From: Gemmataceae bacterium
GTDB lineage: Bacteria > Planctomycetota > Planctomycetia > Gemmatales > Gemmataceae
Assembly (NCBI GenBank): GCA_019748295.1
Contig: JAIEPT010000162.1
Location: 1 to 39,757 of the forward strand
Reading direction: 5' to 3'
DNA: 39,757 bases
Shown here: positions 24,454-32,610 of the stretch, piece after piece
Layout: each line of letters opens with the position of its first letter
Position numbering within the stretch: position 1 is the first letter of the stretch
Translations under genes and position numbers: made by a program
The notes under the pieces: generated by a model
What the model was told of the DNA's origin: nothing
The model's database searches: none
Seen by the model: the letters and a program-made list of their open reading frames with translations, nothing else

Positions 24454-24686
24454 GGTTATTGATCGTCATGCAGCGAAAGCGCAGAAACCTGTCTTGCTCC
24501 CTCCCCCTCCGGGGAGAGGAGCTGGGGTCTTGCTCCCCTCTCCCTCCGGGAGAGGGGCTGGGGGTGAGGGCAAAACCTCCGCCCCGTGCGATGCTCTATT
24601 TGCTCGCGTTTTACCAGAAAAAGGCACCCTCGCCCCCAGCCCTTCTCCCGGAGGGAGAGGGGAGAAATGCAGGCGCCGCTCGCCTG
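24454..24686. repeat. Repeat family A, subtype A2, with extra arm
   Basis: Opens with GGTTATTGATCGTCATGCAG as at 11106, then an additional CCCTCCGGGGAGAGG arm, the usual CTCTCCCTCCGGGAGAGG pair, the A2 centre (CCTCCGCCCCGTGCGATGC), and the A1-type end AAATGCAGGCGCCGCTCGCC. It separates the DUF1501 gene from its partner. Confidence 0.85.
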
Positions 24687-24706
24687 AACACGCCGCTTCT
24701 CGAGCG

Positions 24707-27067
24707 TCATTCCACATAAACGAACTCGTTCGCCGACAGCAGCACCCGGCAAGCACTCTGCCATGCGAAGGCGTGTCGTTCGCCTTCAGGCCGGTCTTTC
24801 GCGGAATCGGCGGCACGGGCGATGTGATCCAGAATCTTGCTCGTCTCCGCCGCCGTCGCAGGTCGGCTGTAGAGACGCAAAAAAGCCATTTGCACCCGCT
24901 CGGCATCGGTTCCCGGCGTCGCCCGCAATCGCTCCGCAAGCCGCCGCGAGCTTTCCGTCATCAGCTTGCCGTTCATCATGAACAGCGCTTGCGGAGCCAC
25001 CGTCGTCGAGACGCGGCGTCCGTTCCCCACGCTCGGGTCCGCGAAATCGAACGCCTGGAAGACGTCGTAGAGCATGCTTCGGAGCACCGGCAGATAGACT
25101 GAACGGCGCGGGAAATCGTACTTTTCGTAGCGGCCGTTCGGATACCCCTTCACGTAGCTCCGATTGGTCCCGTCGAGCAGCGAACCGCCCATCGCGGGAT
25201 CGAGCGTTCCGCTGACCGCAAGCAGGGCGTCGCGGATCGCCTCCGCTTCAAGCCTTTGGCGATGGAACTTCCAAAGCAGCCGATTCTCCGGATCGGTCCT
25301 TTCCAGAGCTTCGTCTTGGATGACGCTCATCTGGTAGACGGCCGAGGAGAGGATCAGGCGATGCATCGCCTTGATCGACCAACCCGACCGCGCGAATTGC
25401 ACTGCAAGCCAGTCGAGCAGTTCCGGGTGAGTGGGCGGTTCGCCGATCCGGCCGAAGTCGTCGGGCGTGCGGACGATGCCTTCTCCGAAGTGCCATTTCC
25501 AGATGCGATTGACCGTCACTCGGCTCGTGAGCGGATGATCGGGTCGGGCGATCCAATCGGCGAGTTCCAACCTTCCGCTTTGCGGGGCGTCCTTTGGGAA
25601 CTCGGTTAGCGGACCGATCACCTTGGGAAACCCACGCTGCGCTTCCTTGCCGAGAGTAAGGTGGCTGCCGCGGAGATGGATCTTGAGGTTCGTCCCTTTT
25701 CGTTCGGAAGCTGCCATCGCCTCGGCAAGTAGTGGCTTTTGCGATTCGCGTTTGGTCAGATCGACGCGAAGAACTGCCGTTTCCCGACGAAGCGATTCGC
25801 GCTCCACCTCCGGCAATGCGAGTTTAAGCCTCGCCTCCGCGTCGGCGATTCGCTTCTTGAGTTGAGCGATCGCTTCGATCGCGGCTTGTGCGGCTGCTTC
25901 CTCTTCCTTCGTCCTCAACGCGCGCTCATGCCACTTGGCGACGACGGTGAAAGTGTCCATCGTCTTGGTGCTCTTGAAGATGCCCGCCATCGCGTAGTAA
26001 TCGGTGATCGACGCCGGATCGATCTTGTGATCGTGGCAGCGGGCGCATCCCAGGCTCATCCCTAAAAACGCCCGGCCAATGGTGTCGATTTGCTCATCGA
26101 TCACGTCCATTTCCATCTTCACCGGATCGTCTTCCGCCAGCATCTTGGGGCCGACAACGAGAAACCCAGTCGCTTCGATAGGCTGGCGCCCTTGGGGGAC
26201 AGGGACGAGATCGCCGGCGATCTGCTCGCGCACGAATCGATCGAACGGCTTGTCTTCGTTGAACGCGCGGATGACGTAGTCGCGGTAGCGCCACGCATTG
26301 CCGTAGACCAGATTCTCATCCATGCCGTTGCTGTCGGCATAGCGGGCCAGGTCGAGCCAATGCCTCCCCCAGCGTTCGCCGTAATGAGGCGACGCCAGCA
26401 GCCGGTCGACGACTTTCGCAAACGCATCCGGCGATACGTCACGCACGAAGGCTTCCACTTCCCCCGGAGTCGGCGGCAGTCCGATCAGATCGAAAGTAAC
26501 CCGGCGAATCAGCGTGCGACGATCCGCCGCCGGCGCGGGTTTCATCCCTTTCGATTCCAGCTTCGCGAGCACGAAGCGATCGATCGGATTGCGGACCCCC
26601 TTCTCATCCTTCACCGCGGGCAGCTTCGGCTCGACGACGGGTTGGAATGCCCAGTGTTTCGTTTCAGGCGTCTTCGCGACTTGGAAATTCCCTTTCGGAA
26701 AGACCGCCCCGTCTTGCACCCAGCGGGTCAGGTCCGCGACTTCCGAATCCTTCAGCTTCCTTTTGGGAGGCATCGCCGGGGCGCCGTCGCGATGCCGGAC
26801 GGCTCGCAGAAGAAAACTCTTCTCCGGATCCTTCGCGACCACAGTCGGTTCGCCCGAGGCTCCGCCTTGTGCCAGATGATCCGCCGAATCGAGGCGCAGA
26901 TCGCCGCTCTGTTTGGCAGGTCCATGGCATTCGAAGCAATGGGCCGCGAACAGCGGACGGATCTTCGTCTCGAAAAACGCATCGTCGGCGCGTGCTCGAT
27001 CCGCCGTTGCGGTGAGGATTAGGAGGATCAGCGGCCAAGCGGACCGGGGCATGATGAGAAATCGCAT
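24707..27067 (-). CDS. PSCyt1 cytochrome c - DUF1549 - DUF1553 secreted protein
   Basis: 786 aa from ATG at 27067 (MRFLIMPRSAWPLILLILT, a signal peptide; ATG at 27052 is a possible alternative). The frame is open to 27490, but the extension crosses repeats and a gene remnant. Domains: planctomycete cytochrome with haem site CFECH (C44, C47, H48) and likely axial Met99 in GAPAMPPKRK; DUF1549 (~160-370) containing a second CxxCH-like CARCHDHK (341-348), which is conserved in the family; a coiled-coil region (~375-455); and DUF1553 (~510-770) with NRIWKWHFGEGIVRTPDDFG. Family function is unproved; proposed roles involve extracytoplasmic oxidation of polymers. Partner of the downstream DUF1501 gene. 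Confidence 0.93.
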   Translation of the reverse strand: MRFLIMPRSAWPLILLILTATADRARADDAFFETKIRPLFAAHCFECHGPAKQSGDLRLDSADHLAQGGASGEPTVVAKDPEKSFLLRAVRHRDGAPAMPPKRKLKDSEVADLTRWVQDGAVFPKGNFQVAKTPETKHWAFQPVVEPKLPAVKDEKGVRNPIDRFVLAKLESKGMKPAPAADRRTLIRRVTFDLIGLPPTPGEVEAFVRDVSPDAFAKVVDRLLASPHYGERWGRHWLDLARYADSNGMDENLVYGNAWRYRDYVIRAFNEDKPFDRFVREQIAGDLVPVPQGRQPIEATGFLVVGPKMLAEDDPVKMEMDVIDEQIDTIGRAFLGMSLGCARCHDHKIDPASITDYYAMAGIFKSTKTMDTFTVVAKWHERALRTKEEEAAAQAAIEAIAQLKKRIADAEARLKLALPEVERESLRRETAVLRVDLTKRESQKPLLAEAMAASERKGTNLKIHLRGSHLTLGKEAQRGFPKVIGPLTEFPKDAPQSGRLELADWIARPDHPLTSRVTVNRIWKWHFGEGIVRTPDDFGRIGEPPTHPELLDWLAVQFARSGWSIKAMHRLILSSAVYQMSVIQDEALERTDPENRLLWKFHRQRLEAEAIRDALLAVSGTLDPAMGGSLLDGTNRSYVKGYPNGRYEKYDFPRRSVYLPVLRSMLYDVFQAFDFADPSVGNGRRVSTTVAPQALFMMNGKLMTESSRRLAERLRATPGTDAERVQMAFLRLYSRPATAAETSKILDHIARAADSAKDRPEGERHAFAWQSACRVLLSANEFVYVE

Positions 27068-27302
27068 GAGGTTGCGGAATCGTGGAGGGAAATGGATTAT
27101 CACCGGTTGCCTCACCATTCTGCAAGGATGATTCGGCGGCGTGGCCGATTGCCTGCATTGCAACGGAATGCATCGTCCCCCAGAAGGGATCGGGCACAAC
27201 GATACTGCGGCATGGTCGGGGCAGCGATGCGTCGTTTGAGCCCATACGCCTTGGCCCTCCATTCGCGGGCGGCCTTCCTGAGCATCGGCGGAGAATCGGT
27301 GC

Positions 27303-27489
27303 TCATGCCTGCCGGTAGTGCGAGAGATGCTGGCCGCAGTAGGCGATGACGACTTTGCGGTTAAGGTCGTCGAATAGGCGATGACGACTTTGCGGTTAAG
27401 GTCGTCGAAATCGAAATACACTCGAAGGCAATTACTGCCGCCGCCGCCGCCCAGAGTGCGGCGCGGCAAGGACAAGTGTGGAACCGACA
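27303..27489 (-). pseudogene. 3' remnant of a small gene disrupted by a duplication
   Basis: If one copy of the 35-bp duplication is removed, the frame reads LRVYFDFDDLNRKVVIAYCG, then QHLSHYRQA and a stop at 27303. This looks like the end of a real small protein; the strand pattern recalls RelE/ParE-type or similar small folds, but I cannot name it. With the duplication the frame shifts and runs into the next gene's leader. The upstream part of the gene was not found. Confidence 0.4.
27340..27409. repeat. Perfect 35-bp tandem duplication
   Basis: Two adjacent identical 35-bp units (27340-27374 and 27375-27409) starting TAGGCGATGACGACTTTGCG. 35 is not a multiple of three, so the duplication shifts the frame of the remnant that contains it. 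Confidence 0.9.
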
Positions 27490-27622
27490 AATGCGCCCAA
27501 CCGCGAACTTGATTGCCGGATCCGAGCCCGCCTTATCGACACCATCATACGTGGCGTCGTCACCTTGATGATGCTCAAGAGCCTTTGGAGCGGCTTGCAA
27601 GTTGATGTAGCCAAAACGTAGC

Positions 27623-27815
27623 GTTCTGTAGGGAACGCCCTCCGTGGCGTTCCGCCGAACTGGACGATGCGTAACCCCACCATCCAACAATCCGCGAAAT
27701 CCCGGGCTTGTCTCTGACGCCACGCATCACCACTTAGCCGGTTGTCGCAGATGGATTGTTGGGGCCGGCATCGTCCAGTTCGGCGGAACGCCACGGAGGG
27801 CGTTCCCTACAGAAC
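27623..27815. repeat. Repeat family F, perfect 48-bp inverted repeat
   Basis: Arms 27623-27670 and 27768-27815 are perfect inverted copies (GTTCTGTAGGGAACGCCCTC...). Inside, CCAACAATCC is inverted again as GGATTGTTGG. Total 193 bp, with no coding content. Size and ends resemble a non-autonomous MITE or a long hairpin. Confidence 0.88.
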
Positions 27816-27918
27816 GCAACGTCCGCCGCTACGTCGGTTTGCAAACGGATGTAGCCCTACTGCCGACGATTTGCGAATGGCCGGCCACGCGTTCGCCCAG
27901 CAACCGCCCCGCCACCTG

Positions 27919-30357
27919 TTAAGCCCTAAACTCGAAGCGGACCACTCCCTCCTCCAGCTTCAGATAGGCGTCGAACGGCTTCCCCGCCTTCGACTTGAAC
28001 CCTTTGAGCAACGAAGTTCGCCCCCGGCTCAAGAGAGTTTGGGCCATCTTCGCGCTGATCTTCTTGCCCGCGATCGTCTTCCAGATCGTGAACTTGCACC
28101 CTTCCCGCCAGCCGCTGCAGCCGAAGGACTTCTCTTGCTCGACGACTGCTTTCCCGCAGAGCGGACACGCGCCGAGTCCCTTCCCGTCCTTGTTTGACGC
28201 GCTGGCGGCGGCCTTCTTCCGACGAGGCGCGGAACCCTCCTCCGAGGGCGGTTTGCGACGCGGCGCCGTGCCGGCCTTCCGTTTGCCCGATCGCGGCGTC
28301 TTGGCGGAGGCGGCAGTCGGCGGCGCGGCCTGCGGGGTGCGCACCTCCAGGAGCGCGCCCGCGTCCGATAGGGTCAAAATCACACCGGCCGAGCCGTCGA
28401 ACGTTGGCGGGTGGAAGAGCACTCGCCGCTGCAGCAATTCACGGGCGTGACCGGCGTCGATCCTTCCGCCCTTGTAGTCCTTCCAGAGTACGAACGGGCA
28501 GCCTTCTTTCCACCCGGAGCAGCCAAAGCCGCGCGTGCCTTCAATGACCGGACGGCCGCAACGGGGGCAGTCGCCCAGCCTTGTCTCGTCGATCGCCTCG
28601 GCGTCCGCGCCGCGAACGATGGAGCCCGTGAAGCGGGCGATGTCCGCCATGAACTGCGAGGGGTCCAGCCGGCCCTGCTCGATCTCCCGCAGCCGCGCCT
28701 CCCATTCGCCCGTCAGTTCCGCGCTCTTGAGCCCGCGATCCCGGATGAGGGCAATCAAGTAGCGGCCCGCATCCGTGGACACGACCGATTTGCCTTCCCG
28801 CGCAAGGTATCCCCGCGTCAGGAGTGTTTCGATCGTGGCCGCCCGGGTCGCCGGGGTGCCCAGTCCCTTCGCCTTGAGCGCCTCTTTCAGCTCCTCGTCC
28901 TCGACTAGCTTGCCGGCCGTCTCCATTGCCCCGAGCAGAGTCGCTTCGGTGTAGGGCTTGGGAGGCGTGGTCTCCCCCTTCTTCACGGATGGTTCGTGCG
29001 GGCCGGTCTCGTCCGGGCGAAACTCCGGCAGGGACTGCTCGTCGGGCTTCTTGGCCTCCTCCCGCGCCGGGTAGAGCACGGTCCACCCTGGCTCGACGAC
29101 GCGCACGCCCCGGGCCCGGAACGGCACCGCGTTGGCATCCCCGCTGACGCTCGTCACCTCCTTGACGCAGACGGGGTAGAACGCAGCGATCAGGCGAAGG
29201 ACGACGGCGTCGTAGACCGATCGCTGGGCCGGCGGCAAGTCTCCGGGCGCCTTCCCCGTTGGGATGATTGCGTGGTGGTCTCGGACCTTCGCGTCGTCGA
29301 TGTTCCGCCCCGTGAAGTCGAGGGCCTTCAGGTCAAGGCGGCCGACCGCGTCGGGATGTTGCACGCGAAGCTCGGCGAGGATGCCGGGGATCTGCCCTTT
29401 CATGTCGGACGTCAGGTACCGCGAGTCGGTCCGCGGATAGGTGATCAGCTTGCCCTCGTACAGGGCCTGGGCAGCCTTGAGCGAGGCGTCGGCCGAGAGC
29501 CCACGTCGGCGATTCATGTCCCGCTGGAGTTCCGTCAGGTCGTAGAGTTGGGGCGGCAGTTCCCGCTCCTCCTTGCGCTCCACCTTCCGGACGACGAACG
29601 GATGGCCCTGCACCCGGTCCAGCATCGCGTTCGCATCCTCCTCCCGCTTGAAGCGGTCGCCGGTGAACTTGAAGACGACGCGGCGGTAAAGGGTGAGGAG
29701 TTCCCAAAATGGCTCGGGCTTGAAGCCGCGGATCTCGTCGTCCCGCCGAACCACGAGAGCCAGGACGGGCGTCTGAACTCGGCCGACGCTCCAAAGCAGT
29801 CCCCCGGCGTCGCGGTGGCGGACGGTGTAGAAGCGGGTGGCGTTGAGTCCCACGACCCAGTCGGCCTGACTGCGGCAGCGCGCGGCGGCGTAGAGGGCGT
29901 CATATTCCGAGAGCGGCCGCAGCCGTCCGAAGGCGTCGCGGATAGCAGCCTCGGTAAGCGAGTTGAGCCACAACCGCCGGGCCGGCTTACCGGTCGCGCC
30001 GGCGAGTTCCTGGATGTAGCGGAAGATGAGCTCGCCCTCGCGGCCGGCGTCGGTGGCGCAGACGATTTCGTCGGCGGCACGAAAGAGCCGCTTGATGGTT
30101 GCGAACTGCTGGCCGCTCCCCTTCTCGTCGAGGAGCTTGACGCCGAAGCGGTCGGGAACGAAGGGAAGGGTGGAAAGCGACCACCTCCTGAGGGCGGGGT
30201 CGTAATCCTCGGGCTCCTTCAGCGTGGCGAGGTGCCCCAGCGCCCAGGTCACCTGGTGGCCGTGCCCCTCGAAGTAGCCCTCATGGCGTGCGGAGGCCCG
30301 CAGGAAAGCGGCAAGTTCGCGGGCAACCGACGGCTTCTCGGCGAGGACGACTATCAT
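27919..30357 (-). CDS. topB: DNA topoisomerase III (type IA)
   Basis: 812 aa from ATG at 30357 (MIVVLAEKPSVARELAAFLR; open to 30375). It relaxes and decatenates DNA through a 5'-phosphotyrosine. The Toprim domain has E7 in AEKPS and the TDAGREGELIFRYI motif (from residue 102), typical of TopB. The active-site tyrosine is Y307 in LITYPRTDSRYL. The C-terminus carries two related zinc-ribbon-like repeats, CPRCGRPVIEG...CSGWKEGC and CPLCGKAVVEQ...CSGWREGC, separated by a basic Ala/Lys-rich linker (~660-730). It is probably an additional topoisomerase beside the housekeeping TopA; plasmids and integrative elements often carry such genes. The neighbours (repeats, Fic) hint at an accessory region, but GC is as high as in the core genes. 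Confidence 0.95.
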   Translation of the reverse strand: MIVVLAEKPSVARELAAFLRASARHEGYFEGHGHQVTWALGHLATLKEPEDYDPALRRWSLSTLPFVPDRFGVKLLDEKGSGQQFATIKRLFRAADEIVCATDAGREGELIFRYIQELAGATGKPARRLWLNSLTEAAIRDAFGRLRPLSEYDALYAAARCRSQADWVVGLNATRFYTVRHRDAGGLLWSVGRVQTPVLALVVRRDDEIRGFKPEPFWELLTLYRRVVFKFTGDRFKREEDANAMLDRVQGHPFVVRKVERKEERELPPQLYDLTELQRDMNRRRGLSADASLKAAQALYEGKLITYPRTDSRYLTSDMKGQIPGILAELRVQHPDAVGRLDLKALDFTGRNIDDAKVRDHHAIIPTGKAPGDLPPAQRSVYDAVVLRLIAAFYPVCVKEVTSVSGDANAVPFRARGVRVVEPGWTVLYPAREEAKKPDEQSLPEFRPDETGPHEPSVKKGETTPPKPYTEATLLGAMETAGKLVEDEELKEALKAKGLGTPATRAATIETLLTRGYLAREGKSVVSTDAGRYLIALIRDRGLKSAELTGEWEARLREIEQGRLDPSQFMADIARFTGSIVRGADAEAIDETRLGDCPRCGRPVIEGTRGFGCSGWKEGCPFVLWKDYKGGRIDAGHARELLQRRVLFHPPTFDGSAGVILTLSDAGALLEVRTPQAAPPTAASAKTPRSGKRKAGTAPRRKPPSEEGSAPRRKKAAASASNKDGKGLGACPLCGKAVVEQEKSFGCSGWREGCKFTIWKTIAGKKISAKMAQTLLSRGRTSLLKGFKSKAGKPFDAYLKLEEGVVRFEFRA

Positions 30358-30477
30358 GGGTAATCCGCGGATCATCGCGTTCGCCTTCTTGCGTCAACAC
30401 AGCAATACAATTATGGCTGAATGAGTTTACTCAAGCAAGGCAAATTAAAGGAGTCGCATTTTTATTTTACTCAATCG

Positions 30478-30506
30478 TTGCCGTAGTAAAGTGATGAGCT
30501 TAGAAT
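30478..30506 (+). promoter_or_regulatory. Predicted sigma70-like promoter of the Fic gene
   Basis: TTGCCG (30478-30483), a 17-bp spacer, TAGAAT (30501-30506), 30 bp before the start codon. TTTACTCAA occurs twice just upstream (near 30427 and 30468) and could be an operator. Confidence 0.5.
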
Positions 30507-30536
30507 GCGAGAGGTTACGAGCCGAGGGAAACCGAA

Positions 30537-31745
30537 ATGGACCGAACGAAATTCTCCGACAAATCTCCTGGGCGATGTGTCCCGATCCCAACGCTTCGGG
30601 GGACTGACTGGGCCTTCATCCCTCATCCAATGCCGCCAACATGGGAGATCGATGACTCAATTTGGCAACTGCTCGTTGAGGCAAAGGAAGCGTTAGGCAC
30701 GCTGAACGGAATAGGGCAAGTGCTGCCAGACCCAAAGCTTTTGCTTCGCCCGCTTCAGGGACGCGAAGCAATCACTTCTTCGAACATCGAAGGAACATTT
30801 GTAACCGCCCATGAGCTTTTGCTTTTCGAAATGAATCCTTCCGAGCCATCTAAAGCAAACGACAAGAAAGCCGAATGGCAAGAAGTACACAACTACAGCA
30901 AATCCCTTGAGGAAGGCATTAAGCTTCTTGAGGAAATGCCCTTTTGCAATCGCTTGATCCGCAAGATGCACTCGGCGCTGATGCATGGTGTCCGGGGACG
31001 AGACAAAATGCCGGGGGAATTCCGCAAACACCAAGTTCAAATTGGATCATCGGGGAAGTTCATTCCACCACCGTCGCCTGAAGTTGAAGCCCTGATGGCC
31101 AACCTGGAGCAGTATGTCAACAACTCAGAATCGACTTACGACCCCCTGATTAAGAGCTTTATCGTTCACTACCAGTTCGAAACCATTCACCCGTTTCTCG
31201 ATGGAAACGGCCGCATTGGACGAGCGATCCTTGCCCTTATGATTTACAAGTGGCTAGGTCACGCTTCGCCGTGGCTTTACATGAGTGCGTTCTTTGAGAA
31301 ATTCAAAGACGAATACATGGATAGCTTGTATCGAGTGAGCGCCGAAGGGAATTGGAACCGATGGATCTCATTTTGTCTTCGCGGCGCCACTGAGCAATCG
31401 CGGGATTCAGTAAATCGATGCCATCAATTGAATCGCCTAAGAAAAGAGTTTTACAGCCGAGTGGACAGCAAAACATCAAGAACTTATGACCTCATCGACG
31501 CCTTATTCAGTTCGCCAGTGGTTCAAGTGGCATCTCTAAAACGTCGATTCGGGGTAACCTATCCGACGGCGAAAGCCGACGTACAAGCACTTGTAAGCGT
31601 TGGGATTTTGCAGGAAATCTCGGACTTCAAACCCAGAACGTTTTATTCGAAAGAAATCATGGATATTGCTTACCGCGACGAAGCTCCTCTTGTCGCCCCC
31701 ACCGCGCCTGAGCCGCCTTCTTCGCCGCCCGACTTCGTTGTGTAG
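30537..31745 (+). CDS. Fic-domain protein with N-terminal inhibitory motif
   Basis: 402 aa; AGGG lies eight bases ahead of ATG at 30537. Fic enzymes usually transfer AMP to a protein hydroxyl. The catalytic motif is complete: HPFLDGNGRIGR (H218, D222, N224, R226, R229). The autoinhibitory helix motif SSNIEGT (E85) is N-terminal, making this a class II, self-restrained Fic. The last ~110 residues contain a winged-helix-like region (VASLKRRFGVTYPTAKADVQ), so it may bind DNA and regulate its own gene. Base composition is clearly more AT-rich than its neighbours, which suggests transfer. No separate antitoxin gene is adjacent. Target unknown. Confidence 0.93.
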   Translation: MDRTKFSDKSPGRCVPIPTLRGTDWAFIPHPMPPTWEIDDSIWQLLVEAKEALGTLNGIGQVLPDPKLLLRPLQGREAITSSNIEGTFVTAHELLLFEMNPSEPSKANDKKAEWQEVHNYSKSLEEGIKLLEEMPFCNRLIRKMHSALMHGVRGRDKMPGEFRKHQVQIGSSGKFIPPPSPEVEALMANLEQYVNNSESTYDPLIKSFIVHYQFETIHPFLDGNGRIGRAILALMIYKWLGHASPWLYMSAFFEKFKDEYMDSLYRVSAEGNWNRWISFCLRGATEQSRDSVNRCHQLNRLRKEFYSRVDSKTSRTYDLIDALFSSPVVQVASLKRRFGVTYPTAKADVQALVSVGILQEISDFKPRTFYSKEIMDIAYRDEAPLVAPTAPEPPSSPPDFVV

Positions 31746-31817
31746 GCGTCTATCAACACAATCCTGATCAGATACATAAAAAATCGTGTTATGATCGCTT
31801 TTCGAAAGGAGTCGGCG

Positions 31818-32528
31818 ATGTTTCGACTACGTGCATTCCTTGCCATTCTGGCTTCGCTTGCGGCTCTGCGATCCGCGAGTGCGGACGACGTGGGCTTCCT
31901 CAAAAGCGAGCGCAAAGGCGACAAGGGCGCCGTCGAGCAAGAAGTCTTCCCCTACATGCCGCGCGAAGGCGATTTGATTTTCTACGACGACCGCCATCCC
32001 GTCTGGTCGGCGCTGTTTGCTTTCGCCGGCACGGGCTCGCCGTTGCACATGGGCATCGTCGTCAAGAAACCCGGTGGGAAGCTGGCGGTGCTTGAGGCCG
32101 GGCCGGACGATTCGGTCCGCGTGAAGCTGCTGGATATCGAAAAGCGACTGCCGCAGTTTCATAACGATTTCAAGGGGCTGATCCAGGTTCGCCGTTGCAA
32201 GAAGATGCTCGCCGAGGAGGACTCGAAAGCGTTGACGAAGTTTGCCGTCGCCCAGGACGGCAAGGGCTACGCCGTCGGCCGGCTCTTGTTGCAAGGGACT
32301 CCGTTTCGGGAACGCGGCCGGAAAGACGACCTGGCAAAGGGGAAGACGATCCTCGATCGCGATCGCTGGATCTGTTCGGAGCTAGCCGTGGCCGCTGGTA
32401 CTGTCGCCAAGCTCTTCGATCCCAAGGCGGTCCACTCCAATGTCGCCTATCCGCGCGACCTCGTCGACAATGCTCGCCACGACCTCAGCGGAAGCTGGCA
32501 CAACGCCGCCGTTTGGGTGCCGAAGTGA
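31818..32528 (+). CDS. YiiX/NlpC-P60-like secreted hydrolase
   Basis: 236 aa from ATG at 31818, with AAAGGAG seven bases upstream and a signal peptide (MFRLRAFLAILASLAALRSASA). The frame is open from 31791. Permuted papain-like YiiX/YebB fold: the motif GDLIFYDD (51-58), histidine H77 in SPLHMGIVV, and cysteine C186 in RWICSELAV, in the reversed His-then-Cys order of that family. These enzymes act on amide or acyl bonds, possibly in cell-wall material or lipids. A good -10 box (TATGAT, 31790-31795) without a convincing -35 precedes it. GC returns to the level of the core genes. Likely periplasmic. Confidence 0.85.
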   Translation: MFRLRAFLAILASLAALRSASADDVGFLKSERKGDKGAVEQEVFPYMPREGDLIFYDDRHPVWSALFAFAGTGSPLHMGIVVKKPGGKLAVLEAGPDDSVRVKLLDIEKRLPQFHNDFKGLIQVRRCKKMLAEEDSKALTKFAVAQDGKGYAVGRLLLQGTPFRERGRKDDLAKGKTILDRDRWICSELAVAAGTVAKLFDPKAVHSNVAYPRDLVDNARHDLSGSWHNAAVWVPK

Positions 32529-32610
32529 ACTATATCATGACTCCCTGATGGGAATTTTTGCCTCGCAGAGGCGCCATGCCGGCAGTTCCGCCGAGCGATT
32601 AGGCTGACGT

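Larger units (their letters stand above)
27068..27918. other. 851-bp gene-poor gap with duplications and inverted repeats
   Basis: Between the start of the cytochrome gene and the stop of topB. It holds a gene remnant (27303-27489) with a 35-bp tandem duplication (27340-27409) and a long inverted repeat F (27623-27815). Positions 27068-27302 show nothing I can assign. Confidence 0.65.

Noticed and set aside
24432..24700. Small coding genes between DUF1501 and its partner
   Set aside because: All frames here consist of repeat A2 translations (e.g. SPSGRGAGGEG) that recur at every copy.
23151..24719. 522-codon frame antisense to the DUF1501 gene
   Set aside because: The DUF1501 protein is unmistakable on the other strand; the mirror frame also extends into repeat A2.
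27112..27306. 64-codon minus-strand frame upstream of the cytochrome gene
   Set aside because: No ribosome site and no recognisable fold; it lies in a degraded region and shares bases with a remnant's stop.
27644..28197. Open frames across inverted repeat F
   Set aside because: Both strands translate the same repeat arms (VRRNATEGVPYRT), so these are repeat-derived.
28996..30363. 455-codon frame antisense to topoisomerase III
   Set aside because: TopB with all catalytic motifs is on the minus strand; this is a GC-driven mirror frame.
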